Part shown: in pieces, positions 1 through 7,633 of the stretch
Layout: the number at the start of each line of letters is the position of its first letter
Numbering within the stretch: position 1 is the first letter of the stretch
Program-made: the position numbers and the translations under genes
Source of the DNA: CAYJMQ01 sp964392415
GTDB lineage: Bacteria > Bdellovibrionota > JACOXK01 > 2-02-FULL-40-11
Direction of reading: 5' to 3'
Assembly (NCBI GenBank): GCA_964392415.1
Contig: CAYMPL010000007.1
Location: 1 to 39,018 of the forward strand
DNA: 39,018 bases
The notes under the pieces: generated by a model
Told to the model about the DNA's origin: nothing
The model's database searches: none
What the model saw: the letters and a program-made list of their open reading frames with translations, nothing else

Positions 1-819
1 GACAATGATCGAATTCGTTCTTACATCGGGGATAATTTTTGAAATGACCTCCCCGCCACCAGCCCCCCGTTCGCCAAATGAAGGAGGGGGGCCAAAGCGG
101 CTTTGTCCAAATGGGGCTGCGCCCCCTTCGCGATAAAAGTTATTGAGCTGTTCAGCAACCTCTTTGGCGGAGGCATTTTTGATTTTGATGATCTCTAGTT
201 TTTCTTCAAAGCCTTTGACATCGAGATTTTCAACAATCTCAATGAGTCGATTGATGTTTGCGCCGGTATCGGTAATGATCAAGCTGTTCGTCGGCGCGTA
301 TGCAACGAGGGAGCGGGGGGTTACAATGCTTGAGAGTGAACGCGCGATATCTTCAGCCTTGATGTATTTTAAATGATAGATGCGCGTAATGTACTGATCG
401 CTCGTTGGGGCATATCTTCCTGTGTAGGTGTCGATGCTTTTTGTCGGCGCGTCCCTTGAATCGATTATTTTTAGAAATTTTCCAACAGGAACGACGGTTA
501 AGCCATTCATCTCCAGCGCCGATAAAAACGCCCGATAGGCTTCTTCGATCGTCACCTCTTCTTGTGAAATGATGGTAACTTTTTTTCCGCCGAGATTGGT
601 GGTGACAATAAAACTTTTTCCCGTGAGTTTGCTAATGCTTTTGGTGACAGCCTCAAGGCTTTCGTCCCGAAAGTTGATGCTTGTGACGCGCGGGGTTTTG
701 CCGGTTTGTTTTTCTGAGATGATCGCCTCTTTTTGTGTTTCCTCAACGGCAGGTTGTGCCTCAAGATGGATGGGTATGACCAAAAGGAACAGGCCGAAGA
801 TCCAATTTTTTTTATTCAC
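1..819 (-). CDS. gspD: Type II secretion system secretin GspD, N-terminal part (cut by window edge)
   Basis: GspD forms the outer-membrane channel of the type II secretion system. The reading frame is open from a GTG start at 819 to base 1, giving about 273 residues; the secretin core lies outside the window. The start follows a strong Shine-Dalgarno site (GGGAGGT, 821-830). The translation opens with MNKKNWIFGLFLLVIPIHLEA, a Sec signal peptide, then an N0 domain (VTSINFRDESLEAV, KSFIVTTNLGGKKVTI) and N1/N2 ring-building modules (YHLKYIKAEDIARSL, APTNSLIITDTGANINRLI, LEIIKIKNASAKEVAEQLNNFY) followed by a Gly/Pro-rich loop (PFGQSRFGPPPSFGERG). N0-N1-N2 order is that of the secretin family. It lies 12 bases downstream of gspC, its known periplasmic partner, so the two are probably cotranscribed. 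No frameshift is seen. Confidence 0.93.
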   Translation of the reverse strand, partial: MNKKNWIFGLFLLVIPIHLEAQPAVEETQKEAIISEKQTGKTPRVTSINFRDESLEAVTKSISKLTGKSFIVTTNLGGKKVTIISQEEVTIEEAYRAFLSALEMNGLTVVPVGKFLKIIDSRDAPTKSIDTYTGRYAPTSDQYITRIYHLKYIKAEDIARSLSSIVTPRSLVAYAPTNSLIITDTGANINRLIEIVENLDVKGFEEKLEIIKIKNASAKEVAEQLNNFYREGGAAPFGQSRFGPPPSFGERGAGGGEVISKIIPDVRTNSIIV

Positions 820-831
820 GATACCTCCCTT

Positions 832-1797
832 TTACTTAACACTATAATTAACCGTCTTTCTTTGTCCTGCTCTTTCAATATCCAACGTAATTTCTGAAGC
901 CGAACTGATGGCTCCGTAAAATTCCAGAGCCTTTGCGGGGCTGTCGAGATCCGTCCCATTAACCCGCATAATAATATCGCCGTTCTTGATCCCCAGTTTT
1001 TCATAAACGGAACCAGGTTTGATCGAAAAAATCGAGAACCCCTTAATTTTTCCATCGACAATATTCGGAACAGCCCTTGCCTGTGTGAGAATTTCAGATG
1101 GATTCGCGACGGAGGCCTCGAGCGCCCCCCGATCGATAACAAAACGGTCTTCGGAGGCCTGACGAATTCCGGCGCCAACAGCGGGAGGAGGGGCAAAACT
1201 GGAAGGAAGAATGGTTTTATCTTCTTTGAGCGCGATGAATTCGAGCGCTCCTGTCTGAATATTTTGAAAATAGACCCTTTCCGCTTCCACTTTAAATACT
1301 TTTGCCTCCTCTCCAATGAGATCATCCACCTGATACGATTCGGTGAGATTATCTTTCGTATTTTTAATGGCTGCGACAGATCGCTTGGGATCAGAGAGGA
1401 TGATGGTTCCAATGAGCTCGAGGGGGAGCGATGTCGGCAGCGCTCCCGATTCATCCAAAAGCCCTTTTCCTTCTTTCAAAATTTCTGCGATAAGATCTTC
1501 CTCTTTCGCATTTGGATTAAAAATGTTTCTTCGGGTAATCGCGTTAAACTCATTGAGGCTGACTACCCGAGCCTGCGGTAATAGAGGGGGTCTAAACCGG
1601 GGGGCTTCATATTTCACGACCTGGGGTTCCATCCGGTGATCGACATAGGAAATAACAATGTCCGAAACGCTCTTTGCAAAGAGAAAGATAATAAAAAGAT
1701 GAATGAGAAAACTATATTTTTTAATGGTGCTAAGATCGAACGACGTCTGGCTGAGGCGATCTAAAAGAAGGCGAATGTCGATCCATTTTCGTGCCAT
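832..1797 (-). CDS. gspC: Type II secretion system protein GspC with PDZ domain
   Basis: GspC is the inner-membrane component that contacts GspD and helps select substrates. The 321-residue product has a short cytoplasmic N terminus, one membrane segment (about 29-51, YSFLIHLFIIFLFAKSVSDIV), a periplasmic HR domain (about 125-190, with LELIGTIILSDPKRSVAAI), a Pro-rich linker and a C-terminal PDZ domain (about 230-321, with SIFSIKPGSVYEKLGIKNGD and VNGTDLDSP). Length and domain order match the PDZ type of GspC rather than the coiled-coil type. gspD starts 12 bases downstream, and the NHL lipoprotein gene ends 64 bases upstream. The ATG at 1797 is used because the N-terminal amphipathic stretch and membrane segment follow directly. 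Confidence 0.93.
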   Translation of the reverse strand: MARKWIDIRLLLDRLSQTSFDLSTIKKYSFLIHLFIIFLFAKSVSDIVISYVDHRMEPQVVKYEAPRFRPPLLPQARVVSLNEFNAITRRNIFNPNAKEEDLIAEILKEGKGLLDESGALPTSLPLELIGTIILSDPKRSVAAIKNTKDNLTESYQVDDLIGEEAKVFKVEAERVYFQNIQTGALEFIALKEDKTILPSSFAPPPAVGAGIRQASEDRFVIDRGALEASVANPSEILTQARAVPNIVDGKIKGFSIFSIKPGSVYEKLGIKNGDIIMRVNGTDLDSPAKALEFYGAISSASEITLDIERAGQRKTVNYSVK

Positions 1798-1861
1798 GTA
1801 TCTCTGGGAAGTTTTCTAAAATTCTACCGTGAAAACAAGAGGTTAAGCAAGAGAAAAAAGG

Positions 1862-3052
1862 TTAAAAACGTAAGACGCGATGGTTTCCTGTATCGGTGAC
1901 CCAAAAAAACGAGCTGTTGGCAAAAACGCCAGCTGGGCTGTTTAACGTATTGCCATCGGGGGTGCCAGCGCGATTGGGTTGGGAGCTGTCGAAATTAGAT
2001 TGGCCGAGAACCCGATTTGCTTTGGCGCCGCTTGAGCCTGGGATGGTGTCATAGATCAGGATGCGGTGATTTCCACTATCCGCAATGATCAGATTGTCCT
2101 CATCACTTGCAAGAATTTTTAACGGCGCGGAGAGTGTCGCGTTCGTTGTTCCGGAACCACTGTTGGTCAGCGAGGTTTGTCCAATGACGTGGGAGGCCGA
2201 CGCATTATTTGAGGTGGGGATGGTATTAAAAATAAGAACGCGGTTGTTGTCGGTGTCTGAAATCAGAAGACGGCTGGAGGATGCGTAGACAGAAGTGGGT
2301 CGCTTGAGGGTATTGGCCGCAGGGGGGGAGTCATCTGCTGTTCCCATCTCGCTTTGACCGACAACAACATTGGCCGTCTCTCCCCGGCTGGAGGGGATCC
2401 CCTCGTAGATCAAGACACGTTTATTGCCACTGTCTGCGACAACCATTCTGGCTCCATCGAAGAAGACATCGGTTGGCTCGTTTAAGGTATCGGCGCGAAC
2501 CCCTTCTATTCCATTGTCGAGCCGGTTCGGTCGCGATTCAACGCAGTTCGAATGTCCCACCACACGGTCGGCTGTTGCTCCATCCGCCAATGTGGTTACA
2601 TCATTATAAATAAGAATTCGGTGATTTCCCGTATCTGCAATAAAAAGGCGATTTCCACTGGCGATCACAGAGGAAGGCCTTGATAATGTCTGGCAGCTGA
2701 CAGCGCCGCTTCGATTGGGGCTGTTGTCTGTCATGTTGGCCTGGCCGAGGACGATATTGGCAGTCTGGCCATTGGTTGTCGGAGCGGAGTTCCAGATCAA
2801 AACACGATGATTGAGAGTATCTGCAACGTAGAGACGCGTTCCATCAAAATGAATTCCTTTTGGACTTGAGAGCGATGAACTCGACGCCTCATTGACATTT
2901 GCCCCGGCATTATTACTGGTCGATGAAAAATTTGCCTGTCCCAGAACAAGATCCGAAAACTCAGAATCCTCTTCAGTTCCATCTCCAGTGGCGCAGCTTA
3001 TGGAAAACAGGAAGAGCAAAACTAAATACCAGTTTGGCCGAGAGATCAACAA
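1862..3052 (-). CDS. NHL-repeat beta-propeller lipoprotein
   Basis: This 396-residue product has a lipoprotein-like signal (LVLLFLFSISC, lipidated Cys near residue 20), so it probably sits in the envelope. The rest is made of about six repeats, each with a strand of type VLGQANF (variants VVGHSNC, VIGQTSL, VLGQSNF), a Ser/Pro-rich turn, a D(G/S).R..VADTGN segment and a closing N(H/K)RVLI(W/Y/F). The first VLGQ strand is at the N terminus and the last NHRVLRF closes the C terminus, as in a six-bladed NHL propeller with Velcro closure. NHL propellers commonly bind proteins or ligands; no catalytic residues can be named. The start is TTG (TTGTTGATC); no Shine-Dalgarno is visible and a promoter-like pair ends 13 bases upstream. 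Any role in the neighbouring secretion system is unproven. Confidence 0.85.
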   Translation of the reverse strand: MLISRPNWYLVLLFLFSISCATGDGTEEDSEFSDLVLGQANFSSTSNNAGANVNEASSSSLSSPKGIHFDGTRLYVADTLNHRVLIWNSAPTTNGQTANIVLGQANMTDNSPNRSGAVSCQTLSRPSSVIASGNRLFIADTGNHRILIYNDVTTLADGATADRVVGHSNCVESRPNRLDNGIEGVRADTLNEPTDVFFDGARMVVADSGNKRVLIYEGIPSSRGETANVVVGQSEMGTADDSPPAANTLKRPTSVYASSSRLLISDTDNNRVLIFNTIPTSNNASASHVIGQTSLTNSGSGTTNATLSAPLKILASDEDNLIIADSGNHRILIYDTIPGSSGAKANRVLGQSNFDSSQPNRAGTPDGNTLNSPAGVFANSSFFWVTDTGNHRVLRF

Positions 3053-3065
3053 GATAAATTGAGAC

Positions 3066-3095
3066 TAGCTATTTTTGGAATTTCTTTCAAGACAA
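3066..3095 (-). promoter_or_regulatory. Candidate promoter for the NHL lipoprotein gene
   Basis: On the minus strand TTGTCT (-35, 3090-3095) and TAGCTA (-10, 3066-3071) are separated by 18 bases. The -10 ends 13 bases before the TTG start at 3052, so the leader would be about 7 nt with no ribosome binding site. Matches to consensus are partial. Confidence 0.3.
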
Positions 3096-3129
3096 AAGTG
3101 GAAATTTATCGTTAAGCTGGCGTCGCAGA

Positions 3130-4134
3130 CTAAATCACCATCTCCACCACCCACCATGTTGCCGCCGCAATCAATGCGGAGGCAGGGATCGTAAGAATCC
3201 ATGCCCAGATGATGCGTTGGGCAACCCCCCAGCGGACGGCGGAGAATTTGTTGACGGTGCCGACACCTATAATCGATCCGGTGATGGTGTGAGTTGTGGA
3301 AATCGGGATACCCAGTCCTGTCGCGAGAAAGAGGGTAGTGGCGCCAGAAAGTTCAGCGCAAAAACCGCCGACCGGTTTAAGTTTTGTAATTCTCATTCCC
3401 ATTGTTTTAACAATTCTCCATCCCCCAAATAGTGTTCCCAGCCCCATAGCGGCATGGCAGCTTAAGACAACCCAAAGAGGAACGTGGAATTCCTGACCCA
3501 GATAACCCGTCGAAAAAAGCAGAACGGCGATGATTCCCATTGTTTTTTGCGCGTCATTTCCTCCATGGCCCAAACTATAAAGAGAAGCAGATAAAAATTG
3601 AAGCCGGCGAAACCAATGGTCGACCTTCCTAGGATACATTTTAAAAAAGAGGTGTGCAACAATGACCATCAGGGTAAATCCGAGCATGAATCCAAACATC
3701 GGGGATAAAACGATAGAAACTGCAATTTTTGTAAATCCCTGAACGTTCATAGAGGTAAAACCAGCCTTGATAATGGCGGCTCCCGAGAGCCCCCCAATGA
3801 GCGCGTGGGAGGAGCTCGAGGGAATGCCGTAATACCAGGTGATGATGTCCCAAAGGATCGCGCCATTCAGGGCTGAAAGAATAACGATCGGATCGACGAT
3901 TTTTGGGTCAATGACCCCTTTTCCAATCGTGTTTGCGACGTGAAGACCGAAGAAAAGAAAGGCTATAAAGTTAAAGAAAGCAGCCCAGACGACAGCCCAT
4001 TGCGGTCTTAATACACGTGTTGAGACAATAGTGGCAATAGAATTTGCGGCGTCATGGAAGCCGTTGATAAAGTCAAAGGCAAGAGCGGCAAAGACGATAA
4101 AAATAATGAATAAAAGGGAATATTCCATTGCCAT
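3130..4134 (-). CDS. PiT-family inorganic phosphate transporter
   Basis: The 334-residue protein is a polytopic inner-membrane phosphate permease of the PiT/PHO-4 family, which imports phosphate (as metal-phosphate in characterised bacterial members) using the ion gradient. Family signatures are present near both ends: GFHDAANSIATIVSTRVLRP near residue 25, SSSHALIGGLSGA near 106, GHGGNDAQKTMGI near 190 and ISTTHTITGSIIGVGTVNK near 278, the inverted-repeat architecture expected. About ten hydrophobic segments are visible. The length is typical of the short bacterial type. It follows the DUF47 gene by 10 bases, an arrangement seen widely in which the PhoU-like DUF47 protein accompanies a PiT permease. 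ATGs at 4134 and 4128 are both possible starts; neither has a strong Shine-Dalgarno. Confidence 0.94.
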   Translation of the reverse strand: MAMEYSLLFIIFIVFAALAFDFINGFHDAANSIATIVSTRVLRPQWAVVWAAFFNFIAFLFFGLHVANTIGKGVIDPKIVDPIVILSALNGAILWDIITWYYGIPSSSSHALIGGLSGAAIIKAGFTSMNVQGFTKIAVSIVLSPMFGFMLGFTLMVIVAHLFFKMYPRKVDHWFRRLQFLSASLYSLGHGGNDAQKTMGIIAVLLFSTGYLGQEFHVPLWVVLSCHAAMGLGTLFGGWRIVKTMGMRITKLKPVGGFCAELSGATTLFLATGLGIPISTTHTITGSIIGVGTVNKFSAVRWGVAQRIIWAWILTIPASALIAAATWWVVEMVI

Positions 4135-4144
4135 TCATTACCAA

Positions 4145-4771
4145 TTAGGCGTATTCGAGCACAATTCCTTCGACAATATTGGCAACGTCTTCGCAGCGAT
4201 CGGTTGCCGTTTCAAGAAGTTCATAAATATCTTTTAATTTAATGACTTGCCGGGTATCTGGCTCTTCTTGGAAAAGCTTTGCCATCGCTTTCCTTAAAAC
4301 CTCGTCTGCTTCGTTTTCAAGGCGGTTGATTTCAACGCATCCCTGAATCAATATCTCTGGATGCTTTAAATCATGCAGCCCCCCAACTGTTTTTTTTACC
4401 TGTTCAGCTGCTTTTACGCAGACATCCGAAAGCTCAAACGCTTCAGCGGGAAGTTTTGTAATTCCGTATAGCACAATCCGTTGGGCAGCCGCTTCAATAA
4501 GATCGAGAATGTCATCCATGCGTGTGATAAGTTGATGAATATCATCCCGGTCGATCGGGGTAATAAATGTTTTGTGAAGCATTTCGACGGTTTGATGCGT
4601 GACCTGATCAGCCTTGTGCTCAATGTCCTTAATAGTGTTCGAGTACTTTTGGGCGCTTGAAAGATCGGAGATCATTTTTCGAAATTCAAAGGCCCCTTCT
4701 ATGATTAAATCAGCCCCACGGTCAAAAAGATCGAAAAAACGTCCTTCGCGCGGTATCAGTTTTCCTAGCAT
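4145..4771 (-). CDS. DUF47 (PhoU-like) phosphate transport accessory protein
   Basis: This 208-residue all-helical protein belongs to the DUF47/UPF0111 family, structurally similar to PhoU. It has the typical opening MLGKLIPREGRFFDLFDRGADLI, the acidic helix pairs IKDIEHKADQVTHQTVEML and DDIHQLITRMDDILDLIEAAAQR, and the C-terminal KLKDIYELLETATDRCEDVANIVEGIVLEYA. The E/D-rich motifs resemble metal-binding E(D)xxxD motifs of PhoU proteins. It is first in a two-gene operon with the PiT permease and is thought to control the permease or couple it to phosphate signalling. A GGAGGT Shine-Dalgarno lies just before the ATG (around 4778-4783). Transcription is divergent from yceD, sharing the 4772-4894 intergenic region. 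Confidence 0.92.
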   Translation of the reverse strand: MLGKLIPREGRFFDLFDRGADLIIEGAFEFRKMISDLSSAQKYSNTIKDIEHKADQVTHQTVEMLHKTFITPIDRDDIHQLITRMDDILDLIEAAAQRIVLYGITKLPAEAFELSDVCVKAAEQVKKTVGGLHDLKHPEILIQGCVEINRLENEADEVLRKAMAKLFQEEPDTRQVIKLKDIYELLETATDRCEDVANIVEGIVLEYA

Positions 4772-4811
4772 ATCAAACCTCCGACCCTACTCATTCCAAA
4801 ATAAGTTTCTT

Positions 4812-4832
4812 TCGTCAAGTATAAATTGACGA
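4812..4832. promoter_or_regulatory. Inverted repeat (possible operator) between divergent pit and yceD operons
   Basis: Perfect 7-base arms TCGTCAA and TTGACGA flank a 7-base centre (GTATAAA). It lies in the 123-base divergent region, upstream of the yceD promoter and within the leader or promoter area of the DUF47-pit operon. A regulatory protein site is an inference; no known consensus was recognised. Confidence 0.35.
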
Positions 4833-4842
4833 GGGCGATTTC

Positions 4843-4871
4843 TTGACAAACAGAAGATATTTCTATAGCTT
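4843..4871 (+). promoter_or_regulatory. Candidate sigma70-type promoter for the yceD-rpmF-plsX-fab operon
   Basis: A consensus TTGACA (4843-4848) is followed after 17 bases by TAGCTT (4866-4871); the overlapping TATAGC (4864-4869) is an alternative -10. The predicted leader is about 17-20 nt before the ATG at 4895 and shows no clear Shine-Dalgarno. Confidence 0.5.
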
Positions 4872-4894
4872 AAGCCGATCATTTCGGCGCCGTC

Positions 4895-5422
4895 ATGAAG
4901 ATTAAATTGCATGAATTGAGCAAGCCGCTCGAGCTTTCTTTGACTTTGAGAGATGGATGGCTGCGGGCTGTTTTTACTCAACTTAAAACGGAAATTAAAG
5001 GGCCATTTTCTTTGTTTCTGAAAATAGAGAAAGACAAGGATGTGATTTTTATGGAAGGGCATCTCAAAACGACATTTGTGCTGACCTGCTCTCGCTGCAC
5101 GAACGATATGGACTACCCTGTTGACGAATTTTTTAAACCGATGTTTATCCGGGGGAGAGAACCCAGAGATCTCCAGATATCAGATCTTTCGTCAGACGCG
5201 ACCTATTTCCAATCGGATGAGCTTGATTTGAGCGAAATACTCCATGAGCAGATTGTATTGGCAGCCCCCTATCAGCCGGTCTGCTCCCTTCAGTGCAAAG
5301 GAATCTGTCCGCAATGTGGACAAGATTTGAATGTTGGATCCTGCCAGTGCAAAAAAGAGGAGACACAGTCCCATTTTCTCAAGTTAAAAACCCTTAGGGT
5401 TGAAAAAAAAAGAAGGAGATAA
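4895..5422 (+). CDS. yceD: YceD/DUF177 family protein linked to 23S rRNA and L32 expression
   Basis: The 175-residue product matches the DUF177 family, almost always encoded just upstream of rpmF; in other bacteria and plants members affect 23S rRNA accumulation. The N-terminal half is a beta-rich domain (ELSKPLELSLTLRDGWLRAV), then two Cys pairs that probably bind zinc: LTCSRCTNDMDYPVDEFF near residue 68 and CSLQCKGICPQCGQDL near 130-143, followed by SCQCK. The KGxCPxCGxDLN motif is the hallmark of the family. It is the first gene of the operon, and the start ATG lies about 24 bases after the predicted -10. rpmF begins 3 bases after its stop. Confidence 0.9.
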   Translation: MKIKLHELSKPLELSLTLRDGWLRAVFTQLKTEIKGPFSLFLKIEKDKDVIFMEGHLKTTFVLTCSRCTNDMDYPVDEFFKPMFIRGREPRDLQISDLSSDATYFQSDELDLSEILHEQIVLAAPYQPVCSLQCKGICPQCGQDLNVGSCQCKKEETQSHFLKLKTLRVEKKRRR

Positions 5423-5425
5423 TGT

Positions 5426-5608
5426 ATGGCCGTACCAAAGAAAAAAAGATCGCTGATGAAGCGAAGACAGAGGAGGGCTCAGCAGAAACTTTCCCAGCCC
5501 GCTTATGTCTCCTGCCCAAATTGTAAATCGGCGACACGCCCTCACCATATCTGTCCCGACTGCGGGTACTATAAAGGTAAGGAAATTATTCAAACTGCCG
5601 GTATATGA
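5426..5608 (+). CDS. rpmF: 50S ribosomal protein L32
   Basis: This 60-residue basic protein starts with the diagnostic MAVPKKKRSLMKRRQRRAQ and continues with a zinc ribbon CPNC...HHICPDCGYYKGK, so it is the four-cysteine (C+) form of L32, a structural protein of the large ribosomal subunit. The ATG at 5426 is preceded by a good Shine-Dalgarno (AAGGAGAT, ending about 4 bases upstream). Its stop overlaps the plsX start (ATGA, 5605-5608), so the two are translationally coupled. The rpmF-plsX link is a standard way of tying lipid synthesis to ribosome production. Confidence 0.97.
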   Translation: MAVPKKKRSLMKRRQRRAQQKLSQPAYVSCPNCKSATRPHHICPDCGYYKGKEIIQTAGI

Positions 5609-6633
5609 TAAAAATCGCGCTCGATGCTATGGGGGGGGATTATGCCCCGCGTGAAAACGTTGAAGGGGCATTGCTTGCGGCAAGGCATCATGGAATTCCC
5701 GTTGTTCTTGTCGGCGATGAAAAGATTATCCGGCGGCATCTTGAGCGCTCCCATTTTTCCTCACAGCTTATAGAAGTCGTTCATGCGGCGGAATCGATCG
5801 ATATGCACGAACGCGCGACGTCTGCCCTTCGTTCGAGACGTCAGACATCGATGCGTGTGGCGCTTGAGCTTTTAAAAGAAAAGAAAGTTTCGGCGGTGAT
5901 CAGCCCCGGGCATACCGGGGCATTTATGGCAACAGCCCTCTTGTCTTTGGGGAGGCTCTCAGGGATTGAGCGCCCGGCGATCACCGGTTGTTTTCCTACG
6001 CTTCAGGGGTCATGCGTCATTCTCGATCTGGGCGCCAATGTTGAATGCAGGGTTTCTCATCTCCTTGAGTTTGCGGCGATGGGAAGCGTCTATGCGCGTC
6101 TGATTGACAAGAAAAGCAGTCCCACGATCGGGCTGCTCAGCAACGGCGAGGAGCCGTCGAAAGGGACGGAGCTTTTACGTGAAGCGCATGAACAGATGAA
6201 AGGGCGGTTTCCGGCTTACCGCGGTTTTGTCGAGAGCAAAGATGTTTTTAAAGGAAAGGTGGATGTGGTGGTCTGTGATGGATTTGTCGGAAATATTTTT
6301 TTAAAGACGACGGAGGGGGTTGTTTCCACAGCCTATTCTCTTCTGAAACAGGATATTCAAAAGACGCTCTTTTCAAGACTTGTTTTTGGGCTTTTCTATC
6401 TTTTATTTAGAAATACGATTAAAAATTTGGGGAGAAGATTTGATTACTCGGAATATGGGGCTGCACCGCTCCTGGGGCTTAATGGGCTTGTTTTTGTCTG
6501 CCATGGCCGCTCCTCAAGTAAGGCTATAAAAAATGCCCTCCTTACCGCGCAAAAATCTGTTGAACAGAATCTTTTGGATAATTTAAAAACAGAAATCGCA
6601 AAGCTTTCTCAAACCCCATTGGTTTTCAAATGA
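5605..6633 (+). CDS. plsX: Phosphate acyltransferase PlsX
   Basis: PlsX converts acyl-ACP and phosphate to acyl-phosphate, the acyl donor for PlsY in phospholipid synthesis; it is a peripheral membrane enzyme. The 342-residue protein has the family opening IALDAMGGDYAPRENVEGA, VVLVGDEKIIRRHL, the MHERATSALRSRRQTSM segment, ILDLGANVECRVSHLLEFA, GLLSNGEEPSKGTELLREA and VVVCDGFVGNIFLKTTEG. Length is normal. The motif usually written SAGNTGA is here SPGHTGA (near residue 100), a substitution worth noting. It overlaps rpmF by 4 bases and precedes fabH by 10 bases. Confidence 0.96.
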   Translation: MIKIALDAMGGDYAPRENVEGALLAARHHGIPVVLVGDEKIIRRHLERSHFSSQLIEVVHAAESIDMHERATSALRSRRQTSMRVALELLKEKKVSAVISPGHTGAFMATALLSLGRLSGIERPAITGCFPTLQGSCVILDLGANVECRVSHLLEFAAMGSVYARLIDKKSSPTIGLLSNGEEPSKGTELLREAHEQMKGRFPAYRGFVESKDVFKGKVDVVVCDGFVGNIFLKTTEGVVSTAYSLLKQDIQKTLFSRLVFGLFYLLFRNTIKNLGRRFDYSEYGAAPLLGLNGLVFVCHGRSSSKAIKNALLTAQKSVEQNLLDNLKTEIAKLSQTPLVFK

Positions 6634-6643
6634 GCGGCGCCGG

Positions 6644-7630
6644 ATGATGAATAGAACGAAAATTTTGGGGACCGGCTCTTTTGTTCCAAACAAAGTTCTT
6701 ACTCATGAAGAGGTTTCATAAATTGTAGATACGACGGATGAATGGATTGTCTCACGCACGGGGATTCGTGAGCGCCGGGTGGTTTCCCAAGGGGAAACCT
6801 CGTCTTACCTTGCGCATCAGGCGGCGACAGCGGCTCTCAAAGATGCCGGGGTTTCTGCGGATGAGCTCGATATGATCATCGTTGCCACGATGAGTTGGGA
6901 AAAAAGGCTTCCACCGACTTCGTTTTTGCTTCAGGATAAACTGAAAGCAAAAAATGCCTTCGTTTATGACGTTGCGGTCGCCTGTTCCGGTTTTTTATAT
7001 GGGCTTTCGATTGCGGATCAGTATGTCAGAAGCGGAACGGTCAAGAAGGCATTGGTTGTGGGTGTTGAAATCATGTCCCGCGTTGTAAACTGGAAAGACC
7101 GGACCACCTGTGTTCTTTTCGGGGATGCGGCGGGGGGGGTGGTTGTGGGACCGTCAGATCAAAAAGAAAGGACTGTCATGTCGACCGATCTTTACTCGGA
7201 TGGCTCTCTTCATTCTCTGCTTGAAATTCCCGGCGGCGGGACAGCGGTTGACTGGACACCGGAAATGATCGAGCGCGGAGATCATTTCGTCAAGATGAGA
7301 GGACAGGAAGTATTCCGGGAAGCGGTTGAGGCGATGATCAGCGCAAGTCAAGCCTCTCTGAAAAAGGCGGGGCTTAGCCCCTCTGACATCGATCTTTTTA
7401 TTCCACACCAGGCCAATATCCGGATTATTCAGGCGATTGCCAGGCGCCTTCATTATCCGATGGAGAAGGTTTTTGTGAATCTTGATAAATATGGGAATAC
7501 GTCATCAGCATCTATTCCCCTGGCGTTGGATGAAGCGGTCAGGGGGGGACGCGTGAAGTCGGGGGATAAGATTCTTTTAGCAACCTTTGGCGCAGGATTT
7601 GCCTGGGGATCCGCGTTGATTCAGTGGTGA
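6644..7630 (+). CDS. fabH: 3-oxoacyl-ACP synthase III FabH, interrupted by an in-frame TAA
   Basis: FabH condenses acetyl-CoA with malonyl-ACP to start fatty acid synthesis. Reading from ATG at 6644 (or 6647) gives KILGTGSFVPNKVLTHEEVS, then TAA at 6719-6721, then IVDTTDEWIVSRTGIRERR and an intact remainder to TGA at 7630, about 328 codons in all, the normal length. The catalytic triad is present: Cys in VAVACSGFLYG, His in FIPHQANIRI and Asn in YGNTSSASIP. The stop sits where FabH proteins usually have a residue between the Val/Leu-Glu helix and (I/M)VDT; a single A-to-T change from AAA (Lys) would explain it. The next ATG/GTG/TTG start is GTG at 6779, which would remove the DEW and RTGIR segments that bind CoA. 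So the gene is a nonsense mutant, a readthrough case or a sequence error; TAA is a normal stop elsewhere here. Confidence 0.88.
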
Positions 7631-7633
7631 AAG

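Noticed and set aside
6719..6721. TAA reassigned as a sense codon
   Set aside because: TAA is the natural stop for gspC, yceD, fabG, acpP, glyA and others in this window at the expected places.
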